Shown piece by piece: positions 44,216 through 57,255 of a stretch of 64,000 nucleotides of DNA. Under the pieces are notes generated by a model, which saw nothing but the letters and a program-made list of their open reading frames with translations, had not been told where the DNA came from and searched no databases. A program made the translations under genes and the position numbers. Positions within the stretch are counted from its first letter, which is position 1. Every line of letters begins with the position of its first letter. This DNA comes from Hymenoscyphus infarciens (taxonomy: Eukaryota > Ascomycota > Leotiomycetes > Helotiales > Helotiaceae), in contig LLCB01000089.1 in NCBI GenBank assembly GCA_001414345.1, positions 124,001-188,000 of the forward strand, read 5' to 3'.

Positions 44216-46740
44216 TCCGGCTCTAGCCCCATGCTAAGAGCGCCAAGTCTCAGCCCCACCTATTTATATATACTCTCTTTTAAATAGATTCTATTAAGAT
44301 AACACTACCCTACTATATACTAATCTATATATATTTAAAGAGTGAGCAATTACGCTTCTAATATACTTAAAATCATCTAAATTAGACTCTTTTTAGTAGC
44401 GCTATCGTAATCTAAAGTAATACGTGTAAATATAATCTATAGGAAGCACTATCGCTAAAACCAAGAATACTAGTATAATAAAAACACTTGAGTTATATAC
44501 GTAAAAGTGAATTTAAAGAGCTATAATTAATTATATAGATTAATTAGATACTAATTAATTTATCTACTAAGTATAAAGTAAAAGGGCTACCTATATTATA
44601 CTTAACTTTTTAAGTGTTAATACCTCTTAGTTTAAGAGAGTCTCTTCTACCTTACTAAACCTACTATGTCTAAAATATCTATTCTATAAAAACCCTATCT
44701 TCTAAACTATTAACTAGTAGGTTAGAAGCTCTCTTCCTATTAGTATAGGCTCTTATAGTATTTTTACTATATAACGTGTATAAAGCGCTCCTAGAGTAGG
44801 TGGTTAATAGTCTACTTTTATAGAACGCCTAGGTCTAAACTATTAACTAACCTACGTAGCCTCCTCAGCTACGCCTCTTTAGCTACGCCTCTTTTAATAC
44901 TCTAAAAGTGCTTATTTATACTCTAAAAGTACTAGAAAAGAGCCTCTTAAAAGTCTCTAAAATTAATAGACTATCTCTTATTTACTTATAGCTCTACTAG
45001 CTAGAATACTTTTATATTATATATATATATATATATATTATTAGCTAGAGTATCTAAAATTAGTATTATCTTTTAATTAAGTATAAAAACCTCTTAATTT
45101 AAGAGTAGAATCTCTTATTTATCTATATATCTACTAGCTAGAGTATAATAATATATATATAGCTATTTAAAGTATTTAATAATAATATTATCTACTAAAT
45201 AAGTATAAAAGTCTCTTAAATTAAGAGTAAAGGTCTTATTTACTTATATCTCTACTAGCTAGAATATATTATATATATATATATATATTACTAGCTAGAG
45301 TATCTAATATTAGTATTATATACTAAATAAGAGTAAATTTCTTACTTACTTATATATATACTTATTAAAGTACTTTAATTAATCTCTTTTTATTTATAAA
45401 TCTCTTAAATTAAGTCTTACTATTTAAATAAAAGATTAGCTTTTAAACTACTTTTTATTTAGTTTTAAATTAGATTACTTTTTATATTACTTATAAAGTA
45501 TATATAAAAGTAAAAAGTCTCTAAGATTAAGAGACTATTAAATTAAGAGACTATTAAACGTATTCTAGGTATTAATTTAAAGTACTAGTATTAAAAGTAA
45601 TAAAAGTATTAGAATACTAATTCTTATAATACTCTATTATATATCTAGATCTTAAATAAGACTATTATTCTAGGTAGTTAAAAGAGTATTAGATTATTTC
45701 TTTATATCTAATAATTTTTTAATTTAAAAGATAAAGCTAAGTTAATCTTAGAGTATTATATTATAATAATCTTTTATAAGATACTTAAAAGTATTAGATA
45801 TAATAAGCTATAAAGAATTAGTTAAAAGGCTTTTAAATTAAGACACTCTCTTTATATTACTAAGAGACTTACGTTTTATTAAATATATCTCTAAGAAAGC
45901 TTACTTATAATTAAAATTATATTATAAGATATTCTCTTTTAATTATATATTATTATATATAATAAGCTAATGAAGTAAGTAAAATCCTTTAAAAGTAAGA
46001 GAGTCTTTTAACTTATAAGATTAACTATTAGAAAGTAGTTATATTAGTAGAATAAATATATAGTTCTTCTATTAGCTCTCTAAGTTTTATTAGTATTAAT
46101 TTAAAATATTATTAGAATATTTTCTATATATATTAAGCTTATAAGACTATCTAGAGTATATACTAAAAGTACTTAGTAGAATCTAGATTACTAGTAGTAG
46201 AGTAGTTATTTATAAAGTACTTTCTATTCTAATAAATATATTAGACTTATAATTAAATTCTATATATTAAAGAGTAATTAGTATATATTATTATTTAAAG
46301 CTTTTAGAAGAGTAGTAGAGAGAATTAATTAGTATAGAATAAAAGATAAACTTATTAGAAACTCTAAGAGTATGATTTAGCTTATTTTTAGTCTTATATA
46401 ACTTTAATATTTATAAAGATAAATATAAAAGATAGATTAATTAGTTTAAAGCTTTTTAGAGATAAGAAATAGATAGTTTATAACTATAGTTATAGTTAAA
46501 AGGATACTTAGATACTTTAAAAATTATTTTATTAATTTAAGACTACTTATATCTATACTTTGTTTTTAGTAGAGTAGACACGTGAATTACTAATTAGGCC
46601 TAGCGGGCTTGGCAGCGCCAGGTTTCAGACCACGGTCTTATATCTGAAAACTATTAATCTACCTCTAGAATTAGATCTTACTTTTAAAGATTAAAAAGAT
46701 ATAATTACTCTTTTAAATTTATACTTTTTAATAAGTTATA
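44216..46740. repeat. RIP-degraded AT-rich repeat DNA
   Basis: About 2.5 kb of very AT-rich DNA in which CA and TG are almost absent. Every frame is full of stops. Short less-mutated GC patches lie at 44200-44270 and 46575-46640. They share AGCGCCAAGTCTCAGCCCCAC-like and AGCGCCAGGTTTCAGACCAC sequences in direct orientation, so they might mark the ends of one degraded element. The internal tandem repeat is listed separately. No transposon family is recognised. Confidence 0.6.
44970..45360. repeat. Three imperfect tandem copies of a ~125-bp unit
   Basis: Copies start near 44975, 45110 and 45236. Each contains TCTTATTTACTTATA, CTACTAGCTAGA, an AT dinucleotide run, a TATTA-rich segment, AAATAAGTATAAAA and, in the first two, CTCTTAAATTAAGAGTA. 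RIP-type differences separate the copies. Confidence 0.65.
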
Positions 46741-46917
46741 AAAAAGAGAATACTTAAAATACTTTTAAATCTTTATAAATTAAAATACTAAAAAAACTTT
46801 TATTAATTTTAAAAGTTACTTTTTAAATATAGTTATTTTTAGAAAAATATAGAAATTAAATAGGTTCTTTTATATATAAGAAAAGATTATACCTTTACTT
46901 TAAAACTTAGCTATTAT
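46741..46917 (+). mobile_element. Left remnant of older 374-bp-LTR-family element
   Basis: The sequence from about 46780 to 46917 aligns with 58215-58355 inside the 374-bp-LTR element, for example CTTTTATTAATTTTAAAAG against CTTTTATTAACTTTAAAAG. The match is broken at 46917 by the outer copia element and resumes after 62390. Everything left of this remnant that belonged to the older element is missing or unrecognisable. Confidence 0.65.
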
Positions 46918-47091
46918 TATTAGTATATATATTTAAGAGTAAATAGCGATTTAGATTAGTATACGTAGTTATATATACTTCTTACTTAAGAGCTACTTAA
47001 GTAGTTATCGTAGCTAGCTTTACTTAGTATATACGAACGATAATATAACTCTTTTTATATATTGCTTTTATAACTATAAGTTATACTAATA
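46918..47091 (+). repeat. 5' LTR of outer copia element
   Basis: 174 bp, from TATTAGTATA to GTTATACTAATA. It aligns over its whole length with 62219-62390 in the same orientation and with the inverted LTRs at 49925-50095 and 55936-56106. Confidence 0.85.
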
Positions 47092-49924
47092 CTAATTAGT
47101 AGATATATAGATTAGATACTTAGCTACTTTATATATTTCTACTATAGATATACTTATATAAACGTAAACTTGATATTACTAGTAGACTCCTCTTCTCTAA
47201 TTATAATTCCTTCTACTATTTAATAACTCTTTAATAATATACTACAAACGCTTCTTAAGATAAGAAGCGCTAATTATAAATATTAACTCTTTACTAATCT
47301 TCTTTTATCTACTAAGATAATTTATACTCTCTAAAATACTTATTTACCTAAAACTCGAATTCCCTTTTACTTACTAAGTAAAGTATAAACGGACTTTTAA
47401 TAATATCTATTAATTTAAGTAATAATAACACGTATAATATAATAGACTTACTAATATCGATTTTAATAACTTTAGAAGCTTTAACTTTAATACTGACTTT
47501 AGTACTAAAATAAGCTCTAAAGCTAGTACTAAAGCTAAAGTTAATATAGATAGAAGAGATAATTTTTACTACTAAATAAGAAGAAGAGTATACTAAAAGA
47601 GAGAATAAAGACCTTCTTCTTTAGAACGAATTTTAAGTAGACTTTAAAAGATAGAATTAAGATAAATTTACTAAAATCTACTAATCTACTACTACTAAGT
47701 TATAATAAACACTTTATAGAAGAGATATATAGGTTAAGATAGATAGATTTAAAATGCTTATATTTTAAGTAATATATAACACTACTACTAAGGTTAACTA
47801 AACTAAGTAGTTAGATAAAGAATTAAAAGCTATAGTATTAGAAGAAGCTAGTATTAAAGTCTTTAGTTCTTATTATAAATATATAGAGAAATATACTAAA
47901 AGATAATAAAAGCTATAGTAATAGTAACTTTAATAATAATAACCTCTAGCTAAAAATATTACTTAAAACATCTAATCTAAGATAAAGGCTAGAGATAAAG
48001 CTTTATAAGCCTTTACTATATAATAATAATAACTAATATCTTTAATAACTTTAATCCTACTAACTAAAAGAAAAGATCTAAGCGATCTAGTATAACCTTT
48101 AATCTAACCTTTAAGTCTACTAAAAGATAACTAGACCTTCTTCTTTATATCTTATTAATTTAGCAAAGATACTAGTAGCGACGATTTCGACGATGCTTCT
48201 AAGTATCTAGAATATAATCGATAATAAGATAATCTTAGTAGAAGACTACTAGTATAAATAAATATAGTATATTTTAAACTAGAGTTAACTTTATAAAATT
48301 CTTAAAAGAGTTAAGACTACTTATATATATATTAGGTATACTTATAAAAGTATATAAGAATAATTAAAAGTATAGTAGAAAAGAAGATAATTTTATAATT
48401 AAAGTTATATATTTAAAGATATATATAAGAGAAGTAAGGTATTACTAGTAATTTACTCTCTTACCTTTCTTATTATACTAAAAAGTAATACTTTAAATTA
48501 CTTTTATATTACGTTTTTTAATAAATATAATAATTAATCTTTTAAAGTTTTATCTATATTTATATAATAATACTTTAAAGATAAACTTTATAAAACAGGC
48601 TAATTATCTAAGTAGAATAATATTAATTTATAAGAGATAATATAAGTATTTAGAGTTTTAATATTAAGGTCTTTTAATAATATATTATTAAGACTTAATT
48701 TACTAAGATTTTCTCTCTTTATAGACTTTTATACTAATAGTTAGTTTTTAAATAAGCTATTTTTAGTATATAAAAAAGTTCTAGATTATACTATTATAAT
48801 ATTAACCTTATTTTAAGACTTTTTAATTTCTAATACTATTACTCTTCTATAAAGTTTAATCTAATTCTATATAAAAGTCTACTTAGAAATAGTAATAAAT
48901 AAGACTATAATAACTAAAATACACTTTTATAAGAGTAGATAATATAGTATAAATAAATTTAATAATATAGATTAATTTAAGAAGAAGAGGATATATTATA
49001 TATATAGAAAGAACGACTATTTTTCTTAGAATCATAGCTAAGAAGAGTAGGACTATTACTTTACTAAATAGACTAATAAGAATTCTAGACACTTTAAAAG
49101 TAAGTAAGATAGATATACTAGAAAGGTATATAATATAAATATAGTATATACTTAGAATATCTAGAAAGAGGAGATATTAGAGACACTTTATACTATTACT
49201 CTATTAAAAGAAGATAGTTACTTATTAGATACTAGCTTAGATAATAAAGCTATCTATTATAATATTACTTTTATAGGATTTATTAATAATATAACTACTA
49301 AATAACTTATTATAAATTTAATAAGTTTAATATAAAGATATATTATTAATAGATATATTCTATAAAACTTAAATAACCTAAATAATACTTCTAATATTAT
49401 ATATAAATTTATAGAGAAGGTGTTTATAATAATAGCTAAAAGATATATAAAAGAAAACTTCTTTAGTATAATAATTAATACTAGAGTAGCTTAAAAGTTA
49501 AGTATAGGATATAACTAATATCTCGTATATATTAGACTTATTAAAAGCGTCTTAATTAATAAGAGTATAAAGAGTTAATTTAATATCTAATTTAGTAAGA
49601 GATATACTCTATCTTTAGAATTAATAATAATTAATATACTAATTAGAAAAGTTAAATTTTATATAGTATAATCTAATACCTATTTTATTCTTTATATTAA
49701 TAATATAGATAACTTAAATATTACTTTAAAAAATCTTTAAAATATACTTATTTAAGAGAATAAGAAAGAGATAGAACTTAAGAGGTTCTTTATTATATAA
49801 TAATTTAAATACTCTTTTCTACTCTAGAATAAAGCTATATATAACTTTATATAAGAGTACTTAATCTTTCTTATAAATATTAATATTTAAAGACTTTATA
49901 AGCGATTTAGCTATCTATTAGTAC

Positions 49925-50095
49925 TATTAATATAACTTATAATCATAAAAGCGATATAAAAAGAGTTATATTATCGTTCGTATATACTAAGTAAAGCTAT
50001 CTATAATACCTATCTAAATAGTCTCTAAGTAAGAAGGTCACGTGTTCCTACGTATACTATCCTAAGCAGTTACTTACTCTTAAGTTATACTAATA
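49925..50095 (-). repeat. 3' LTR of inner copia element
   Basis: 171 bp on the reverse strand. A purine-rich AGAGAGATACTAG, a plausible polypurine tract, lies just inside it in element orientation. Confidence 0.83.
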
Positions 50096-53000
50096 CTAGT
50101 ATCTCTCTAAAAATGTCGAAGTTACTTAAAATTATTAAAAACATATATTTAATCTAACTAATTAGAGCTCTTTATTCTCTGTTCTTAACTAATAAAGAGG
50201 CTCTATTTCAGTCTCTTATTATCTCTTATTTCGTTCTACTCACTTTATAAAGTTAATATCTAGCTTATTAGTATTAATCAACTTTTATAGAATATTATAG
50301 TAACTCTTTTTAGTTATAGTATCTATAGAATTACTCTTACTATTAATCTATTTAATCTTATTAATCTCTCTTAATTTATATACTTCTTATAAATATATAA
50401 TATTAATTATTAGTCGCTTCTCTTTAGTTATACTTAATTTAGCTATATATTTATAAATAGATTTCAAATTAGTATATACTATAAGTAGTATCTTAAATCC
50501 TAAGATACTTTTAAAAGTTGATTTTATCGAAGCTATAGCGTTAAATCTAAAGCTTATTATATATAATTCTAATACTAAAACACTATAGATAACACTCTTA
50601 TACTTAGTAGAAGACTAATATAAGATATTCGTATTATTATCTTTATTTATAAAAGTAATAATATAACTAATTTATAATAATAAGTTCTTATTAGGAGTAA
50701 ATAATCTATTAGTAAAAGCGTATAACTTTAGAGAAGATTTATCTAATTTAACGAATTTAAGTCCTCTTAAAAGATTATTAATTTACTATTAAATTCGCTT
50801 ATTAAGAAGTAAAATATCGTTATCTTAAAGATAGATAGTTTAAGTAGTATATAATAAGTTAAAATTAGCCTTAGACTAAGATACCGTAGCTAAGTATACC
50901 TCTTTAATATATTATATAATATATTAATCTTTAGTATCTACTATATATAATATCTCTTTTATATTAGATATCTTAGATAAGGCCTTTTATACTAAATCTA
51001 AGTATTTTACGTAATCTTAAGTAAGAGATATAAAGCTATTATAATACTTAATAATTAGCTCTCTATTAAATTTAATTAGATAGTTAATAGTAAGCTTCTC
51101 TCTCTCTTTAGATATAAACCTAGCTTTATTAATAGTAAGCTCTTCTTTATTATTAAAAGCGTTATTAGCAAGTATAAGAGTATTATTAGTTTAAAGACCT
51201 ACTATACTAAAAGAGGTATCTAACTTTACTTACTTATTATATTAATATAACTTAGTATATAAAAGATAGAGGTTAAATATTAACTATTCTATTATAAGCC
51301 TTAGAATATAGTATTTATAGTACGTTATAAACTAATAATTACTAGCTTCTAGAATACTATATAATAGCCTAATTACTTTAAAGAATATATCTTTCTATTA
51401 AGAATAACCTTTAGAAGAGCGTATAAAGAATTTCTAATTTAAGTTAGTATATATACTAATATAATATTCTAAATAAATTCTTATAAACCTAGAAGTATTA
51501 TAATAAGTATAAGAATTATTCTCTAGCTTACTCTTTAAATTATAAGCGCTTAAGTAAGTACTAGTAACTTTCTAGTATTATTATATACTTAGATTACTAA
51601 TCTTAACTTTATAAAAGTAAGTACTATATCTTTAAATTTAATATTATTTATAAAGTATAATCTAAATATTCTAATATTAGATAGTAACTCTTTCTAAGTA
51701 ATAATCTTAAAAACATCTTAATTAGTTAATCTATTAATCTTCTTTTATTATAATTTAACGTATACTATACTATTATTAGCTATAAATACTTTAATATTAT
51801 AAGGTTTACTTAAATTAGTAAGAAAGGTTCTAATACCTTTAAGAGTAATATAGTTAAAATCGTCTATAAAAGTATCTAACTATTAGAATAATACTTTAAA
51901 AGACCTATTTAGAGGCCTTAGATACTTTTAAGACTATCTACGTCTACGCTTCTAGAGAGGTTCTAGTATAGCTTCTATAATATTAGTGTTTTAGCAGATT
52001 TATAACTATTAAAGTTAGTATTAGTAAGAAGGTGAATGTTATTTAATATCTTACCTACTCTATTACTTAAAAGTTCCTTCTTTTTTATAGAGTTATAGTA
52101 TTATTTTAGATAGTGCTATACTAGAAACTTCCTTAGTTACTAGTACTATTCTAGAAGTTTTAGAAGTTTTAATAAAGTATAACTTTATAACTATAAATTA
52201 AAACTTTATAAAACTACTTAGTAGTACTTTGATATAGTTCTTATTCTTAATTTATTAAAGAATAAAAGGTTCTATCTAAGACTTTATATACTCTTTCTAT
52301 ACTAAAATGTTTAAATTTAAGAGTAAGTCTTTAACTTAGTTAATTATTCTATTTTATATATTAAGAGCTCCTTTAACTTAATAGGATATAATCTACTTTT
52401 ATATCTCTTAAGTAGCCTTCTTATAAGTCTTAGACCTCGTAGAAATTAGTTATAAAGATACGTTATTTCTAGTTATTCAAGTATATACTCTATATACTAA
52501 TAGAGTAGAGACTAGTCTATTTAGGCCTACTATATTATTAATTACTTTAAAGGCTATTTAAAGTATTAAACTTTATAAGATATAGAGCTCTTATTTATAT
52601 ATAATATTATATACCTATTAAATTAGTCTATAGTATTATTCTACTATACTAATTAAATTATATACCTTAACTAGTATAGTTTTTACTATAGTACCTATTC
52701 TAGTAGCAAAGTATATAAAGTCCTTTCTAATAAAGTTTATTCTAGTATTTATAATAATATAATTAAAGAGTCTAAGATATATATTAATCTAATATCTTTA
52801 GAAGACCTCTTATATAGTTATTGCTTTTATATCTAGTAAAAGGTTATCTACTTAATACCTTATTACTTCGTCTATATAGTATAAAACTGCCTACTTATTA
52901 AAGAAGAAAGTATTAATTAAAATATTAAAAATGAATTTAAGATTATTATAAAGAGTGAACTTAAATTAGCTAGGCGAACTACTATGTTTTTAATAGTATT

Positions 53001-55935
53001 TATAGAAATTAGTAAGATATTAAAAGATGTTTTAGTTAATATAATACTTAGCTCTTTCTAGTATATATTATAATCTTAGTACTAATAAGTAGCTAAATTG
53101 CTTATAAAGTTTTTAAATATTAATATCTATAAGAAAGGTTAAGTACTTCTATATAAAGTTATATATAGCTTTATCTTAGAGTAGAAAAGAGTATCTAAAT
53201 CGTTATATAATAGAGAACCTTTTAACTTCTATCTCTTTCTTATTTTTTTAGATAAGTATATTTTAAAGATTATTTAAAGTAATATTTAAGTTATCTATAT
53301 TATTAATATAAAGGATAAAAGAGGTATTAGATTTCATTATATAAAATTTAGCTTTTCTAATTAGTATATTAATTATTATTAATTTTAAAGATAGAGTATA
53401 TCTCTTATTAAATTAAATATTAAATTAACTCTTTATACTCTTATTAATTAGAATACTTTTAATAAGTCTAATATATACGAGATATTAGTTATATCTTATA
53501 CTTAACTTTTAAGCTATCCTAGTATTAATTATTATACTAAAGAAGTTTTCTTTTATATATCTTTTAGCTATTATTATAAACACCTCCTTTATAAATTTAT
53601 ATATAATATTAGAAGTGTTATTTAGATTATTTAGGTTTTATAGGATATATCTATTAATAGTATATCTTTATATTAAACGTATTAAATTTATAGTAAGTTA
53701 TTTAGTATTAAAATAGTTAATAAAACTTATAGAAGTAATATTATAATAGATAACTTTATTATCTAAGCTAGTATCTAATAAGTAACTATCTTCTTTTAAT
53801 AAAGTAATAGTATAAAGCGTCTCTAATATCTCCTCCTCTTAGGTACTCTAAGTATATATTATGTTTATATTATATACCTTTCTAGTATACTTATCTTACT
53901 TACTTTTAAAGTATCTAGAATTCTTATTTGTCTATTTAGTAAAGTAATAGTCCTACTCTTCTTAACTATAATCCTAAGATAAATAGTTGTCTTTTCTATA
54001 TATATAATATGTCCTTTTCTTCTTATATTAATCTATATTATTAAATTTATTTATACTATATTATCTACTTTTATAGAAGTATCTTTTAGTTATTATAGTT
54101 TTATTTATAACTATTTCTAAGTAGACTTTTAAATAGAATTAGATTAGACTTTATAAGAGAGTAATAGTATTAGATATTAAAAGATCTTAAGATAAAGTTA
54201 ATATTATAATAGTATAATCTAAGACTTTTTTATATATTAAAATTAGCTTATTTGAAAATTAACTATTAGTATAAAAGTCTATAGAGAGAGAAAATCTTAG
54301 TAAATTAAGTCTTAATAATATATTCTTAAAAGACTTTAATATAAATACTCTAAATACTTATATTATCTCTTATAAATTAATATTATTCTACTTAGATAAT
54401 TAGCCTCTTTTATAAAGCTTATCTTTAAAACATTATTATATAGATATAGATAAAACTTTAAAAGATTAATTATTATACTTATTAAAAAGCATAGTATAAA
54501 AGTAATTTAAAGTATTACTTTTTAGTATAGTAGAGAAGATAAGAGAGAAAATTACTAGTAATACTCACTTCTCTTATATATATCTTTAAATATTATAACT
54601 TTAATTATAAAGTTATCTTCTTTTCTATTATACTTTTAGTTATTCTTTTATACTTTTGTAAGTATACCTAATATATATAAGTAGTCTTAACTCTTTTAAG
54701 AATTTTATAAAGTTAACTCTAGTTTAAAATATACTATATTTATTTATACTAGTAGTCTTCTACTAACATTATTCTATTACTAATTATAATCTAAATACTT
54801 AGTAGAGTTATTAAAGTTATTAGTAATAGTATTATTATTAAATTAGTATAATATGAAGAAAGAGGTATAGTTATCTTTTAGTAGACCTAGAGGTTAGATT
54901 AAAGGTTATATAAGATTATTTAAATCTCTCTTTTTAGTTAGTAGGATTAAAGTTATTAAAGAGATTAGTTATTATTATTATTATATAATAGATACTTATA
55001 AAGCTTTATCTCTAGCCTTTAACTTAGATTAGGTGTTTTAAGTAATATTTTTAGCTAGAGATTATTATTATTAGAGTTATTATTACTATAGCTTTTGTTA
55101 TCTTTTAGTATATTTCTCTATATATTTATAATAGAAACTAAAGACTTTAGTACTAGCTTCTTCTAATACTATAGCTTTTAATTCTTTATCTAACTATTTA
55201 GTTTAGTTAATCTTAGTAGTAGTATTATATAGTATCTAAGATATAAGCATTTTATATCTATCTATCTTAACTTATATATCTCTTTTATAAAGCGTCTATT
55301 ATAACTTAGTATTTATAGATTAGTAGATCTTAGCGAATTTATCTTAATTCTATTCTTTAAAGTCTACTTAAAATTCGTCTTAAAAAAGAAGGTCTTTGTT
55401 CTCTCTTTTAGTATACTTCTCTTCTTATTTAGTAGCAAAAATCGTCTCTTCTATCTATATTAACTTTAGCTTTAGTACTAGCTTTAGAGCTTGTTTTAGT
55501 ACCGAAGTTAAAGCTTCTAAAGTCGTCGGAATCGGTGTTAGTATATCTGTTATATTATAGATATTATAGATATTATAGATATTATTATTACTTAGATTAA
55601 ATTTAGATACTATCGAAAGTCTATTTATACTTTACTCGGTAGATGAAAGAGAATTCAGGTTTTAGGTAAATAGGTGTCTTAGAGAGTATAAATTATCTTA
55701 GAGAATAATAGAAGATTAGAGAAGTTATTAGAATAATATTAGAAAGTCGAGATTAGTAATTAGTACTTCTTATATTAAGAAGCGTTTACTATTTATTAAA
55801 AATTTAAATAGTAGAAGGAACTACAATCCGTGAAGAGGAGTCTACTAGTAATATTAAGTTTACTTTTATATAAGTATATCTATAGTAGAAATATACGAAG
55901 TAACTAAGTATCTAATCTATACGTCTACTAATTAG

Positions 55936-56106
55936 TATTAGTATAACTTATAGTTATAAAAGCGATATAAAAAGAGTTATATTATCGTTCGTATATATTA
56001 AGTAAAGCTATCTATAATGCCTACCTAAATAGTTCTTAAGCGAGAAGGTCACGTGTTCCCACGTGTGCTATCCCGAGCAGTTACTTACTCTTAAGTTATA
56101 TCGACA
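55936..56106 (-). repeat. 5' LTR of inner copia element
   Basis: 171 bp. It is the least mutated LTR of the family here: on the reverse strand it still begins TGTCGATATAAC, showing the original TG start. The flank AGTAC follows directly at 56107. Confidence 0.85.
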
Positions 56107-56881
56107 AGTACTAAGATTATAACGTGTACTAGAAAGAGCTAAGTATTATATTAACTAAGATATTCTTTAATATCTTACTAAATTCTATAAATACTATTAA
56201 AAGTATAGAAGTTTACTAGGCTAGTTTAAGTTTACTCTTTATAATAACCTTAAATTTAATTATAGTGTTTTAATTAATACTTTCTTTCTTAATAAGTAGG
56301 CAGTCTTATACTATATAGACGAAGTAATAAGGTATTAAGTAAGTAACTTTTTACTAGATATAAAAGCGATAACTATATAAGCGGTCTTCTAAAGATATTA
56401 GATTAATATATATCTTAGACTCTTTGATTATATTATTATAGATACTAGAATAAACTTTGTTAGAAAAGACTTTATATACTCTACTACTAGAATAGATACT
56501 ATAGTAAGAACTATACTAGTTAAGATATATAATTTAATTAGTATAATAGAATAATACTATAGACTAATTTAATAGATATATAATATTATATATAAATAAG
56601 AGCTCTATCCTTTATAAAGTTTAGTACTTTAAATAGCTTTTAAAGTAATTAACGATATAATAAGCTTAAATAGACTAGTCTCTACTCTATTAGTATATAG
56701 AGTATATACTTGAATAACTATAACTAACTTATCTTTATAACTGATTTCTATAAGGTCTAAGACTTATAAAAAGGCTACTTAAGAGATATAAAAGTAGATT
56801 ATATTCTATTAAGTTAAAGAAGCTCTTAATATATAAAATAGACTAATTAACTAAGTTAAGAACTTACTCTTAAATTTAAAC

Positions 56882-57255
56882 TATAATAGCCTATTATCTA
56901 GGCTATTCTAGATAGCCGATATTATGTAGTATATACTATATATATTAACTTTTAGCTGTTATTGTTTTATATTATCTAATTTAGAAAGATTATATACGTT
57001 TATACGTCTATCTAGACTTTTAGACGTACTTTATAGAGTTCGGGCTTTTATATTAGCCGACGTATATCGTTGTTTAGTTTCGTACCTCTTTTGTATTATC
57101 TAAACCTCTTATATATAGTAGCCTACTCTTCTAGAGTCAGAAAAGGCTAGTTTAGCCTTTTCTTCTATATTAGAGCCTAGTATTTACATATGTTATTCTA
57201 TTAAACGTACTTCTATATATCTCTTCTATAGTTATATATATTTTATACTATTATA
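56882..57255 (+). repeat. Left LTR of non-autonomous element
   Basis: 374 bp. It contains the imperfect inverted pair GCCTATTATCTAGGC. It differs from the right LTR mainly by C/T and G/A changes. Confidence 0.87.

Larger units (their letters stand above)
49925..56106 (-). mobile_element. Inner Ty1/copia retrotransposon, reverse orientation
   Basis: A 6182-bp element lies between two 171-bp LTRs (49925-50095 and 55936-56106) and is flanked by the 5-bp duplication AGTAC (49920-49924 and 56107-56111). It is inverted relative to the outer element and is the same family. For example, the gag-side sequence near 55380-55510 is the reverse complement of 47480-47650, and the integrase region near 52680-53060 mirrors 56110-56490. 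The right LTR (5' in element orientation) keeps more C/G, including CACGTG, than the outer copies, which fits later insertion. The protein frames carry many RIP-type stops. Confidence 0.87.

Noticed and set aside
48883..49092. 69-codon minus-strand ORF in the repeat block
   Set aside because: Composition is Ile/Leu/Tyr/Lys only, as AT-rich DNA gives by chance, and it lies in the degraded gag region of the outer copia element.
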